Below, piece by piece: positions 47,248-59,600 of a stretch of 64,000 bases of DNA. The translations under genes were made by a program, and so were the position numbers. The notes beneath the pieces are model-generated. The model was not told the DNA's origin. It worked only from the letters and a program-made list of their open reading frames with translations, and made no database searches. The stretch comes from Sodiomyces alkalinus F11 (taxonomy: Eukaryota > Ascomycota > Sordariomycetes > Glomerellales > Plectosphaerellaceae): the NCBI RefSeq assembly GCF_003711515.1, contig NW_021167082.1, positions 342,923-406,922 on the forward strand, written 5' to 3'. Every line of letters begins with the position of its first letter. Within the stretch, counting starts at the first letter, position 1.

Positions 47248-50200
47248 ATGACTCGCCCGCCACCCAGGAACCCGACCACGGCTCCGACCGATGATGAACA
47301 TTCGCCCGTCCCGGTAGCCCATTCCGGGGCGCGTCCAGCCTATCCTTTCCATCACATCGGCTCGTCTTCGAAAGCCCACCGCGAGAGCCAAAACACTGTC
47401 CCCGATCCTATATCCTACGCCACCACCGTCGATTTCGATGACCTTAAAGCGGAGTCTTCTACACAGTATAAAGCTCCGAAGAAGAGCAAGCGCATACGAT
47501 GGCTCGATGCCAGGGACGAAGCCTTCGGCCGCGTCGCCACGTTATACCGCAAAGTCGTCATCCAAGGTATCTTGCGCCAGAAACCGTTACCGCCGTCCCC
47601 CGATGGCAGGCACATACCGCTGTCCGCCAACCGAAAGCGCTCCGAGTTGCTTACCGATGAACGCACCCGCAAGCCCTACACCGATAACTTCATCCGTTCC
47701 AGTCGCTACACCGTCTGGGACTTCTTACCCAAGCAGCTCATCTTCCAGTTTAGCAAGCTCGGCAATGCCTATTTCCTGGCCATCTCTATTATGCAGCTCA
47801 CCCCTGGGCTTAGCACCACCGGCGAATGGACCACCTTTGCCCCGCTCATGGCCTTCGTCGCTCTGTCAATGGCCAAGGAGGGCTACGATGATTACCGCCG
47901 ATACCGTCTCGACAAGGCGGATAACCGTAGCGAGGTGCAGGTTCTGGGTGAGGACCTTAACGCTCTCCGCCGTGCCAAGAAGAAGGTTGCCAAAGCGACC
48001 AAGGAGGGTTCCGAAATGGCCATGGACGACCTCGGCGACGGAGGACATGAAGGCGAGTGGTCCACCATCCTCTGGCAGGACGTCAAGGTCGGCGACATTG
48101 TCCGCCTGCGACGGGATGAGAACGTTCCCGCCGACATTGTCGTTTTGCACGCCTCCAACCCGAACAGTGTCACCTACATCGAAACCATGGCTCTCGACGG
48201 TGAGACAAACCTCAAAGCCAAGCGCGCCTCCCCGGCCCTGGCCGCCCAGTGCAGCACCTTGGCCGGACTCAAGGCCTGCGAGGCCGTCGTCGTGTCGGAG
48301 GATCCCAACGTCGACCTGTACCGCTACGACGGTCGCGTCACCGTCGGGGAAGAGACCCTTCCGCTGTCCCTCGCCAATGTCGTCTATCGCGGCTCCACTG
48401 TCCGTAACACGGCCGAGACCATTGGCCTGGTCGTCAACACCGGGGAGGAGTGCAAGATCCGCATGAACGCCCACAAGCACGTCACTACCAAGGCTCCCGC
48501 CATGCAGTACGTCGTCAACGGCTGCATCGTCTGGCTCGTCTTCGTCCTCCTCGGCATCAGCGGCGGCTTAACCGGCGGCTACTTTCTACTCCGCAACACG
48601 GTCGAGCGCCACTCGTGGTTCCTCGGTGGCACGTCCCTCAGTTTCCGCGAGGTCTTCATCGCCTACATCATCATGTTCAACACGCTCATCCCGCTCTCCC
48701 TCTACATCAGCTTGGAGATCATCAAAGTCATCCAGTTCTACCTCATGGGCGACGTCGAGATGTACGACCCCGTCACCAACACCCCCATGGTAGCCAACAC
48801 CACCACCATTCTCGAGGACCTCGGCCAGGTCAACTACGTCTTCTCCGACAAGACCGGCACCCTGACCGAGAACGTGATGCGCTTCCGCAAGATGAGCGTC
48901 GCTGGCACAGCCTGGCTGCACGATATGGACGTCGAGCGGGACGAAGAAGCCAAGCAGAAGCTCATCGCCATGGCGCGGAAGAAGCGCAAGGGCAAGGGCA
49001 AGGACAAGGACAAGGACAAGAACAGGGTCGCGAAGCCTGAGCTTGACGACCCTCCTCATGTGTCGTCTCCTGCCCGATGGAACGCCGGCGGCAACCAGAA
49101 CGGCACAGCCGAACGAGACCCCGAGCTCAAGACGGAGGATCTCCTCGACTACCTGCGCCGCCGGCCCAACACCGCCTTTGCGCGCAAGGCCAAGTTCTTC
49201 CTCCTGTCCATCGCTCTGTGCCACACTTGTTTGCCCGAAGAAGGGGACAAAGGTGAGATTGAATACCAGGCCGCTTCCCCCGATGAGCATGCCCTGGTTG
49301 AAGCAGCCAGGGACCTCGGCTATGTTCTCGTGGACCGGCCCAATCAACAGATCATTCTCCAGCTTCCCAACTCGGACGGCTCGACCACGCGCGAGACGTA
49401 TGAGGTCCTGGACGTCATTGACTTTACGAGCAAGAGGAAGCGCATGTCCATCATCATACGCATGCCCGACGGCCGTATCTGCGTCTTTTGCAAGGGTGCC
49501 GACAGCATCATCCTGCCTCGTCTCAAGCTCTCTCATATCGCCATGCAGAAGGCCTCCGGCGTCGAGGCCATGGCCCACAAGCGCAGGAGCATCGAACAGG
49601 AGAAGCAGCGCATAAGTATGAGCAGCCCCCGGAACAGCATGGCAATGGGTCGTCCGTCCATTTCCAAGAGACATAGCCAGTTTGGCATGAAGGATGGTGG
49701 ATTCCGCTTGTCGGTGGACGGCCAGAAACGAATCTCCACCATCGCCGGCGCCGGGGCGGAAACATGGAAAGCCTGGGCGGCAGCGGACGATGCCCAGGGC
49801 AGGCTGGAAGAGGTCGAAGTGCGAAAGGAGTCGGAAAGGCATCTGGCGGCTCCGTCACCCTTACAGAGCCCGCGCACCTCGTACGCGGCGTCGCCGCGTC
49901 CCAGCATGGCCCTGTCAGTGCACGAAGACGTGCTGGACGGTCTAGTCGACGAATCGGCCGCGATGAACGACGGGGCCATGTTCGAGCGCTGTTTCCAGCA
50001 CATCGACGAGTTTGCCAGGGACGGGTTGCGCACGCTCTTGTACGGTTACCGGTATCTGGAGGAGGACGAGTACGCCAGGTGGAGGAAGATTTACTCGGAC
50101 GCGTCGACGAGCCTCGAGAACCGTCAAGCGAAGATGGAGGCGGCTGGCGAGCTCATCGAGGAGAAGTTTGACCTGGCGGGAGCCACGGCCATCGAGGATA

Positions 50201-51985
50201 AGCTCCAAGAGGGCGTGCCGGACACCATCGACAAGCTCCGCCGCGCTGGGATCAAGGTCTGGATGCTCACCGGCGACAAGCGCGAGACGGCCATCAACAT
50301 TGCTCACTCGGCACGGTTGTGCCAGCCTTTTTCGGAAGTCATCATTCTAGATTCCACCACGGGTCGGCTGGAGGAAAGCATCCACTCGACCCTCTCCGAC
50401 GTCAGCCGCGGAATCCTTCCTCACACAGTTGTGGTTGTCGACGGCCACACGCTTGGCCTCATCGACGACGACGAGACGCTGAGCTGTCCGTTCTACGACC
50501 TGGCCAGCCGTGTCGACTCGGTCATCTGCTGCCGGGCGTCTCCCGCGCAGAAGGCCAACCTGGTGAAACGCATCCGCCGCCAGGTGCGCGACTCCCTGAC
50601 CCTCGCTATCGGCGACGGCGCCAACGACATTGGCATGATCCAAGCGTCGCATGTCGGCGTCGGCATCTCGGGTCGCGAGGGTCTTCAGGCCGCGCGTATC
50701 TCGGACTACTCGATCGCGCAGTTCCGCTTCCTGCAGCGGCTGCTCTTTGTCCACGGTCGCTACAACTACCTCCGCACGGGCAAGTATATCCTGGCGACAT
50801 TTTGGAAGGAGATTGTGTTCTTCCTGCCGCAGGCGCACTTCCAGCGGTTCAACGCTTACTCGGGCACGTCGCTGTACGAGAACTGGAGCTTGACCGTTTT
50901 CAACACGTTCTTCACCTCGCTGCCCGTCATCTTTCTCGGTGGGTTCGAAAAGGATCTCAGCGCCAAGACGCTGCTCGAACATCCGGAGCTGTACAGGTAC
51001 GGCCATGATCGGGGGGCCATCAACGTGCGGCTGTACGTTGGCTGGACACTGCTCGGCGTGGCGGAATCGTTCATCATCTACTACCTCACCTGGGGTGTTT
51101 ACAACAAGCTGCCTTTTGACGAGGACACGTCACTCTACGCCATGGGGACCGTGCCGTTCAATGTCTGTGTGATTTTCATCAACGTCAAGCTCTTGTATGT
51201 CTCTTTATTATTCTTGTGGCCATCTCCGCCCCCGTGACTCGTGTTTTGCCGCCCAGTACTGACCTCCATATTGCAGGGTGCTCGAAATGCACGACAAGAC
51301 CATCATTGCCTTCCTCGGCGTGTTTCTGTCGATCACAGGATGGTTTCTGTGGAACCTCGCCCTCTCTGGGCTCTTCCAGAACGAGTTGCGCATTTACCAG
51401 ATCCGTCGCGCGTTCCTGGACAACTTTGGTGCTACTCTCAACTTCTGGACCGTCTGTCTTGTGGCCCTCGGCGCCGTCTTGGTGCTGGAGCTCTTTGTCG
51501 ACGCAGTCCGCCGCGTCTATTGGGCGAACGACGTGGACCTGATGCAGCGCATAGAGAGGGAGGAGCGGAAAGCGGCCAAGCGAAAGGCGAAGGAGAAGAT
51601 GGCCGGATCCGGTGATCCTCACGGGGAGGACCGCGATGGCCACGACGGCATGCAGGCAGACACGGTGGTTTATGGAATGAAGCCCCACGGCGGGACGGTG
51701 CCGACGACGGCGGGGCGCGCGATGGCGAATACGAATAACGACGTGGCGTCGGCGCGGACGTCGCTGCAGCGCCTGCGGCGGTCGTCCGATTTCCCGGCGG
51801 CCGTACCGGAGGACGGGAGCGATCCGTTTGAGAAGGGGTTCGGCAAGGCGCATAAGACGAAGATGCACCAGAAACCTCCGCATGTCACGACGCGATGGGT
51901 TTCGTCTGGCAGGGATGTTATGGAGGAAAGCCCTATCGAGTTGAATACGCCGACGGGCGATAGCCGGGTAGGACAGGCGATTTGA
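47248..51985 (+). CDS. P4-ATPase phospholipid flippase (Dnf3 type), 1551 aa
   Basis: Exons 47248-51194 and 51277-51985, with an 82-nt intron (GTATGT...TTGCAG). The enzyme flips phospholipids to the cytosolic leaflet using ATP. Motifs: WDFLPKQLIFQFSKLGNAYF and QLTPGLSTTGEWTT (the PGLSTTG form is characteristic of Dnf3-like flippases); the actuator DGET at about 317; PLSLYISLE in helix 4 at about 482; the phosphorylated Asp in DKTGTLTEN at 534; and GDGANDIGM at about 1122. The N-domain has a long Ser/Arg/Lys-rich insert (about 765-900). The N- and C-termini are low-complexity and probably phosphoregulated. An out-of-frame ATG at 47241 overlaps the start. Confidence 0.94.
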
Positions 51986-52248
51986 GAAGCGTATGTCTGG
52001 TGTTTGGTGTTACATGTCTTGCTTAGATACCACATTGATGCATATAAGTTCCATTTGACTGAGAATAGTACCTGATTTACAATTACACCTTTTACACCTT
52101 GTTGATCAGACTTATGGTGCCTCACTTGATCTCGGTTTGGAGACGGGGATGCACGGCGATTCCTCTCGTCAGCATGGTGAGATATCGGTCGAGTTGTGTA
52201 AGAGACGGGTCTCTCGCCAGCATGGCTGATGCATCAGAGGAAGCCACA

Positions 52249-53702
52249 TCACAACTCCTTCATCACCTCGGCCACGGCCTTGGCGGCCATCCGTCTCTTC
52301 TGGTCCTCGGGCAAACCGGCGCTCATGTCCCTGACGGCCTGCAACTTGCGCATCATGGCCTCGATGTTTTCGACCTCGCGCGCTTCGTCGACGACGGTCT
52401 CTTCCGGTCTTTCGTCCTCTTTGTTTGCCTTGGTCGCGTCGCCGGTCTTTGCGCCTACTGTTTCCTCGTCCTTTGTCGAGCTTGTGGCAGCTGCTGCGGC
52501 GGGTGGTTCCCTGACGAGAGGAGAGGCGATATCACGATGACTGCCGCCGGGGGGGTGATTTTCGTGGTCGTCTTCGGATTCGAGACCCCAGATGGCCTTT
52601 TTCAGGCCTTGGAAGTCGGCCTTGTCGAAGCCGAAATCGAGGCTTTCCGGGTCGAATTCGTCGTCGTCGTCGTTGTCGCCTCCTCCGTGGCCTGGTTTTG
52701 TTTTTGTCGCCCTCGCGGAGGTCTCGCCTGGTTCGTCTTCCATGTCTTCCATGTCTTCCGCTGATGGGCCTTGGGCCCAGTCGTTCGACTCTAGTGCCTC
52801 CAGGACGCGGGGGATGCCCATCTTTTCTGTTGGAAAGGGGTTCAGTCTGGGCGAAAAGGTCAACGGGGACGGACGGGTCTAGAAACATACCTCCGAACTC
52901 ATTCCGCCCTTGATCGCTTTCGTGGCCTCGTATAAGGACGAGCTCCAAGCCGGCCTCGGCACATACCTCCTCCCACGTCGCGGCGATCTTCTCGTGGTCC
53001 AGGTCGGTGCCAGTGCCCCCGCCGGCAACACCGATGGCCAGCCCTACGCCGTCCCATTGCCAGCCGCCCAGACCTTCGCGGACGACGCGACCCACTTGGC
53101 GGAGGAGACGATGGGTGCTACTACTTCTGTCCTCCTGCTCGTCGTTCTGCTCTGTGCGGCTCGCTGTTGTGGAATCGGTTGCGGGCAGAGCGGGAGGAGA
53201 GATGGGAAAGACGACGGCTATGCCGCCTAGCACGTCGAGAACCTCCTTGGCTTCCGGGGCAAGGAAGGCGGAGGCCCAGTCTGCGGGGTCTTCGTCGGGA
53301 ATGAGGTCGAGCCAGACGGGGACGGTGGCGGTGTAATACGCCGTCTTGAGGTGCAGGGGATGGGTGGTTCCGGCTAGGGAGGGGCCGGCGGAGGTGGAGG
53401 ATGTGGGCTCGGGGTGTGAGCCTGTGAGGTCTGTGGTGTGGCGATGGTGGGGGTGCATTAGCTTGGGGTGGGACGGTGATGGAGGGAAGTTCACTTGAAG
53501 GTAGGCAGGCGATGAGAGGACGACGGTGAGATGGCGGGGTTTATAAAAAAGAAAAAGGAAACAAGAAAAAGGAAAAAAGAAAGAAAAAAAAGAAGAAGAA
53601 AGCCGACTATTTCCATGACTGACCTTTGAGCACTCGACTTAGATGGTCGACTTGGTTTTCTGCGGATACAGCCAGAATTCTCCTGGGATTAGATATCTCC
53701 AT
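52249..53702 (-). CDS. Alpha/gamma-adaptin-binding p34 family protein (Irc6/AAGAB-like)
   Basis: Three exons: 53702-53624, 53430-52891 and 52826-52249; introns of 193 and 64 nt; 398 aa. I placed exon 1 because the internal ATG at 53458 would lose the family's N-terminus, whereas ATG 53702 gives MEISNPRRILAVS...RVLK, spliced in frame to DLTGSHPEP. The pseudo-GTPase-like N-domain continues with AGTTHPLHLKTAYYTATVP and VWLDLI, and the family's C-terminal helix is NIEAMMRKLQAVRDMSAGLP followed by QKRRMAAKAV. AAGAB/p34 assists assembly of clathrin adaptor complexes AP-1 and AP-2; Irc6 is the yeast member. The middle is acidic and disordered. It is convergent with the flippase gene, 263 nt apart. 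Confidence 0.85.
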
Positions 53703-54168
53703 TGCTGTGGAATTTCGTACTTTGTGGTGTTGCGATGATAGTGATAGTGAGTGAAAGTGAGTGAGGTTGAAGTTGTGAGATGCAAAAGCAACGAGAAGCT
53801 CAAGACGTCGGTGTGGCGGGGTAATACTACGATGTATCGAGGTACACTTATTGGGGGTAACATGGGGGGTAAGGTGGGGGCGCTGTGGGGTATTGTGGGT
53901 CGTGTGTTAAGGGCTGAGGTCTATCTCACCGAGGTGAGTGACCTGGAATATACAAAGTGCATCGTGTTTTTTATACTCTGTAGTATCCGTACGGAAATCT
54001 CATATTTTTGACAGGAAGTCGAAATAAATATCCTAGTTATTTAAATCGGGTAAATAGGAATGGAGCCATAAATTCGAAAAGAATAACATCAAGTTGCAAG
54101 AAAGTAAACCTGACCCTGTACCCAAAATTGAGAGTAAATACATTATACGGCAGACACTCGACTCCGTC
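53703..54168. other. Intergenic region
   Basis: Promoter of the p34-like gene and 3' end of the gene at 54169-55566. No gene seen. Confidence 0.5.
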
Positions 54169-55566
54169 TCAGTTATCGCCTCCCCATCCGAAATGCTGGT
54201 TGACAGTATTCATAGCATTCACTCCCGCCATTACAAAGCCGCCCACGGTCCCCGCCATGCCCCCGCCGGCAGCCGCCTCGTCGAAACTCAAGCCCTGCGC
54301 AGCCTGGGCGGCAATCAGGTCCTGCTGGTCCAGCGTGCCCTGCCTCCTCCCCAGCACGGCCTTCCAGATGGCCCTGGCCCACATGTTATACCACTGCTCC
54401 TCGCTCACGCTGACAAACTCCCTTCGCCCGCTCCCGTTCCCGGCGGGGACGAAGACGAAGCGGGAGAAGTGCCACTCGGCGACGGCGACCTCGAAGCGCT
54501 TGGTGCGGAAAAACAGCCAGGGCCAGGTGAAGACGAAGAGCAGGGTGAGGTAGGTCAGCCACCGCAGCCACGCCAGGAGGCGCCAGCGGTTCGTGCGGCA
54601 CTGGTTGAACACCTCGACGGCGGCGTCCTCGACGGGGAACCGCACCGTCGTGCGGCCCCGGTACCCCGTGTTGCGCACCAGCGCCTCCAGCTTCGCCGCC
54701 ACCGCCTCCTCGTCGAACCCCGCCACCGTGCGCCGCAGCAGGAACGTCTTCAGCCCCGCGTGGCTCGCGCAGTAGCGGTGGCACCACTCCGCCAGTCCCG
54801 GGGGGCCCGCTTCTTCGGAAGCGGGAGTTGTTGTTGTTGTCGCGGGGTCCACCCCTGGGCGGGTGGTACTACTACTACTACTACTACTACTCCGCCCGCC
54901 GAACCCGGGCGCCCGCACGGCGAAAACGGTGCCGCGCCGCACCTTCTCGAAATTATCCGCCGTGCGCAGCTCCCGCCACGACGCCCGCGTGTTGATGTCC
55001 GAGTAGAGGAACGGCGTCAGCTCGACGCGCACGTCAAAGTCGACGTGCTCGCGCTTCTCCGTCTTGTCGCCCTTGCGCACCGTCTCGGTGTGCGTGCCCC
55101 GCACCTGCACGAAGGGCCGCGGCGGCGTCAGCGCGCACATCTCGATGTGTTTCTGCAGGAAGGCCGGGTCCGTGTCGAGCCGTCGGTCCATGTAGCATTC
55201 GTGGCCTGTGGACTTGTCGCGGTGGGACGGGCTCAGGAGGTAGCCGGCGTGCCGGCCTAGGAGGGAGGAGGAGCCGCCCCCGCCGCCTGGTGGGAGGAGG
55301 GGGGCGGGCGCCGCGGCGTCTGGGTCGTCGGTGTACAGAGGGGGTAGGTCGTCTGCTTCGAGTTCGGCGGGGAACTCGTCGTATAACCCGCCTGGACGGT
55401 GCGGCGGGAGGCCGGTGGTGTGGAGGGACAGGGCGTCGGATGTCTCGCCCAGGCGGAGACCCGGGACCGGGGTGGAGCCGGACGCCGAGGTGTCATATTG
55501 ATCGTCGTCGCCCTTCTTCGGTTTGACGGTCGGGGATGAACCCTTGGGATTGAAGGCGTCTGACAT
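54169..55566 (-). CDS. Conserved fungal membrane protein of unknown function, 465 aa
   Basis: A single uninterrupted frame from ATG 55566 (GACATGTCAGACGCC). The frame is open further up to a GTG, which is not preferred. The N-terminal ~90 residues are low-complexity. A conserved-looking middle contains FVQVRGTHTETVRKG, FLYSDINTRASWRELRTADN and GTVFAVRAPGFGG. A Ser run and Thr run form a linker. One long hydrophobic segment (about 345-365, LRWLTYLTLLFVFTWPWLFF) could be one or two helices, and the tail is Gly/Ala-rich with GGGMAGTVGGFVMAGVNAMN. I recall this as a family kept across filamentous ascomycetes (sometimes called an ABC-transporter protein without ABC motifs) but know no function. 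Confidence 0.8.
   Translation of the reverse strand: MSDAFNPKGSSPTVKPKKGDDDQYDTSASGSTPVPGLRLGETSDALSLHTTGLPPHRPGGLYDEFPAELEADDLPPLYTDDPDAAAPAPLLPPGGGGGSSSLLGRHAGYLLSPSHRDKSTGHECYMDRRLDTDPAFLQKHIEMCALTPPRPFVQVRGTHTETVRKGDKTEKREHVDFDVRVELTPFLYSDINTRASWRELRTADNFEKVRRGTVFAVRAPGFGGRSSSSSSSSTTRPGVDPATTTTTPASEEAGPPGLAEWCHRYCASHAGLKTFLLRRTVAGFDEEAVAAKLEALVRNTGYRGRTTVRFPVEDAAVEVFNQCRTNRWRLLAWLRWLTYLTLLFVFTWPWLFFRTKRFEVAVAEWHFSRFVFVPAGNGSGRREFVSVSEEQWYNMWARAIWKAVLGRRQGTLDQQDLIAAQAAQGLSFDEAAAGGGMAGTVGGFVMAGVNAMNTVNQHFGWGGDN
54864..54892 (+). repeat. (TAC)n run coding poly-Ser
   Basis: A trinucleotide repeat within the Ser-rich linker of the 54169-55566 gene (read as Ser codons on minus). Length change would alter only the Ser count. 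Confidence 0.9.
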
Positions 55567-56521
55567 GTCGATGTCGGTAACGGGATCCTGTCTTTTCCGT
55601 TTGGTTTTTCCGTTTCTAAGAAAACAAGAATGGAAACCGAGGAGAAATAAAGAATAAATGAAAGAATGAACAAGAGTCTCCTTCACAAAGACAATAAACG
55701 TGGCAAAAGGAAAAAGAGGTGAAAGAATGAGGACTGGAGAATTTAATGGGCTCCCTCAGACCAAAGGTAGACGAGACGTACGGAGTACTTAGATTCTAGG
55801 TAGCTTTTCTCTCGGTGTCAGCATCTGGAAATAGAAGTCCGAGCCCTGTCCAATAGCTGCGGGGTGGTTACCTCACTAGGAATCCGTTAGCTCCCTGTCA
55901 ATGACTGTTAGCAGAGTCGTATACATAACGCAAATGGTGGCTGTGAGGTACATTGACTGGAACATCCCGAGCTCCAAGTACAAAGCAGGTACGTTGTAGT
56001 TGCGTCAATGCATTAGTTACCTTAGGGTGGGTCTAGTGTACGAAGTACACCCAGTCCTACGGGAACGCTAAGACCTCTTACGGCCGGAGCTTCTCTTAAT
56101 CCGCCGCCCAAGGGATTTCAGCTTGATATCTCTGGACAGTACTAGTAGACCTGATGAACTACCCGGAGGTTTGATTGTCCTCGTGTAAACCCGTACGGTG
56201 ATAGGAAGAAGCGAGCGCGATATGTGCTCCATGCTAAAGCGTCTGCCCATCTCCACAGCCGACACTACACCGTCTACTGCTGCCGTTCTTACGCATATCT
56301 TCATTTTCCATACCTATGAACCCCCCTTGCGCAGCCTTCTTCGCCCAAGGAACCCGCCACCCCCTTCCGTTCCGGCTGGCTTCTTTTCTATCCTGCATCC
56401 TCATCCGCCGGTATCGTCAGCTTTCAACGACTAATTTTTTTTCTTTCTCTGCGGTTTCGTGCAAGAGACTGAATGACATGGGAGCTCCCAGAATGACAGC
56501 ATCATTGAGGGGACTTGAACC

Positions 56522-56554
<33 letters not shown>

Positions 56555-56652
56555 AAACCCCCCCAAGTCGTCGACCTCACGTCCCCTAAAGGCAACCACG
56601 ATGCAGGGACAGACAAGACATCCGAGGCAGTCTCTCAGAGCATGAGCACCCC
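55567..56652. other. Intergenic with an A23 homopolymer
   Basis: Contains the 54169-55566 promoter, TACGG/GTACTT-type motifs at about 55780-56060 and an A23 run at 56522-56544. A frame open on minus at 56417-56731 overlaps the homopolymer and is not coding. Confidence 0.5.
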
Positions 56653-59600
56653 CTAAGCGCCGTCTCTTCGGTTCACCTCGTTCTCTTCCCGAAGCCTCTT
56701 GAGCATCGGTTGGTAATCCTTCATCGCCCACTCCCAGTACGCATCCCAGTCCTGCCGCCCCTGGTTGCTGTGTCCCGCCTGGACCCCGCTGCCCGACTTG
56801 CTGTTCGCCACCCTATCCGCCAGCATCAGCGACACCCGTAGCACGCTCCGGTTCGCCTCCTCCTGCTTCTCCACCTCCTGCTTGACCGAACCTTCCTTGA
56901 GTTTGGTCGACAAGACCCCCCGGAACGCCTCCGCGATGCCGTTGAGCCGCCGAGTCGTCTCGTCTGGGTCGATCTTCACCAGCTTCGACAGCATCAGGTT
57001 GCACAGCGACCGGATGTCGTTGTCGTCCCTAAGTCCGGCGATCACCCGGTCGAACAGTTCCATCTTGTTGATGCGCGAGTATGCCGTGTCCATAAGAGCG
57101 TACAACATTTCGTAGGCGCTCTGTGTGTTGGATGTAAAGTCAGCATTCTTGAGCTTGAGCTAAAGGAAGTGATGGAGAGAAGCAGTGAGAGGAAGAGAAA
57201 AAAAGAAAGAAAAAAGAAGAAAAAAAGAAAGAAAAAAGTCTCACCTTGCGCACTTCCAACCCATCATCCACCTTGTGCTTGAACGGTCCCATCTGCACCT
57301 CCCGGACCAGCTCTGGCTTAACCTTAGACTCGGCCAGGACGATGGGCATGAGTTGGTTGAGATGAGGCAGGATCAGATCCGCCTTGTTGTGTGCGGCCGA
57401 GTTGAGCGTAGACATGGCCAGCCGTCGGTTGTCCATCTCCGAGTCCGTCAGCATCGTCAACAGCATCTCGAGAAGGGCGTCCCTGAGCATCGCATCGAAC
57501 CCGTCGTCGCTATCGGGGAGCGTGTATCTGACCGCCTGCACCGCCATGCCGCGGATGGCAGGGTCACTGTGCTTCAGCAGGGACTGCGAGGTAAAGACGT
57601 TAGTAAAGGGAAAGAGAGAAAAAAAAGGAAAAGAAAACAAAAACCCTCACCTTCAACTCGGGCATATACGTCTTCGGGTCGACAATCACAAGCCTCCCCA
57701 CGCACTCGGCGCACGCTACCGTATTCTCCGGGTTGGTCGAAGCCGTCAGGAGTTGTCTCCAGAGAGGCCCCGCAAACTGCGACATGTCGACCGAATGCCC
57801 CGACATGTGCTGCAGGATCTCCTTGATGGACTGGATGGCCAAGTACTGCGTGTTGCCCCCTTTCTCCATCGTCCCGAGAATGACCGGCAGGTACCGGGAC
57901 ACGTTGCCCAACCCGGCCCGCCCAAGGGCCACCGCCGCCGCGATCGACACCTTGTCCGGCTCCGAGTGGAACTGGCTCAGGAAGAGGTCGGGCCCCAGTG
58001 GCGACGACTCGCCCAGCCGCAGTCCCGCCTCTCCCAACACAGCCAGCGACAAGATGGCCCGGGCATCGTCTCTCTTCTGAGCGCTGGTCCGCAGCTCCGC
58101 AACGAAGCTGTCGATGGTGACGCCGGCCGAGCCGCCGCTGCTCACGAGGAGTGCGCCGATGACCTTGCCAACCACGGAGGGGTCTCCTTCGATGCTCACC
58201 GACTGGAGCAGCCCTGCCATCAACGGCTGACCCGCGCCGCTCTCGCCGACTTTGGCCACGAGCGTGAGCAGCTGGTCAAGGAGGATGCCGGCGTACGTCG
58301 ACTTCAAGAGCTCGCACACCGCGTTGACCATCTTGGGCGTCACCACCAGGTCGGCATCCTCTTCCACCAGATAGGCCAGGATGAGCAGAGCCGACCCCAG
58401 CGAGTGTGTGTCTTGGTTGCTGATCAGCGTATCTATCGCCAACACGGCGGCCCGGATCGTATCCGGATCAAGCTTGCCCTTGGCCGCAGGAGAAGCCAGC
58501 AGATGCTTCAGCGCCTGGACGCTAGACGTCCGGATGCCCCTGTCGAACTTCCGAAGCTGCGTGGCGAGCTCCAAAGCGATGGGCCGGATCCACTCGCTCT
58601 CCAGCTGATCGGCGCTCGTGCAGAACAAGGCCACGTTGTCGACCGCTCGTACGGCGGCAAGCCGGGTCGTCTCGTTTCTGATGCGGTCCAGCAAGAGATC
58701 CAATGCCACCTTCCGCTTCTCGGCCGATATCAGCTCGCCGCCCTCGGCACTGATGGTCCGGGCCACGAGCACGCCGAGCGCGTGGATCGACCGCTGGCGA
58801 ACTTCGGCGTCCGCCTGAGTTTGTGTGGTCCTCTCGACCACCGTGTCGAAAAGCTTCTGCAGTTCGCCCCTAAACTTTTGCGTATTGAGCCGTGACCGCG
58901 GCGGGGTAATATTCTTCACGATCTCCTCCACCGTCCGTATCGCCTCGCACGAGATTTTGTAGAAGCGGTGGTTCACAGCGGTCGTAACCGCAGCCACAAT
59001 CTGGGGGAGATGAGGCTGCAGGATGTTACACGGGTGCGTCTTGGCGATGCTGCTGACGAGACGCAGCGCCGTCATGCGCAGGGTGCTCGGTGTCGCGGAT
59101 GCGTTGCCTCCGGTCGCGGTCACGGACGACGCGTACCCGGACGCGTCGACCGACTTGACAGACTCTATAACGGGGCCAACGATATCGTTGAGGTAATCAT
59201 TCAAGCCGCCACGTTGCACTTTGACAATGTCGTCGAGGAGATTGAGGATGGCCTGTTTGGTCGGGATGGCCTTGGTCTTCAAGTGCTTCAAGGACGCCTT
59301 TATGACGCCAGGGGTCAAGCGGGCCAGGTCGGCTCGAGGACCCGTAGCCGGGGCCCTTTCCAGCGTGGGGGAAATGGCGCCCGGTTCGGCAACGCTGCTT
59401 TGGCGTCGGCGCTTTCTGCTGATGGGCAATTTGTAGGACACGTCGTCCTCCTGGCCTTCCAGGTTCCAATCGACGGAACCGGGATAGAGATCTTCGCCCG
59501 TTTTGCGCACGAGGAGGGACAGGCAGCTGATGACCTCGAGCCGCACGTTCTCTTCCCGTTCGTCGAACTTTTTGACCAGGGCAGGGCCGGCCCGGGAGTA

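Noticed and set aside
47241..47294. ATG 47241 as the flippase start
   Set aside because: Out of frame with the flippase; treated as an upstream ATG.
48586..49842. 418-aa minus-strand ORF opposite the flippase gene
   Set aside because: Antisense shadow with no family features.
54094..55260. 388-aa plus-strand ORF opposite the 54169-55566 gene
   Set aside because: Low-complexity shadow frame; the minus frame has the ordered protein.
56417..56731. Minus frame and tRNA-like 3' sequence (GGTTCAAGTCC on minus)
   Set aside because: The sequence before it is an A/T homopolymer that cannot form the T-stem, and no acceptor or anticodon arm is present.
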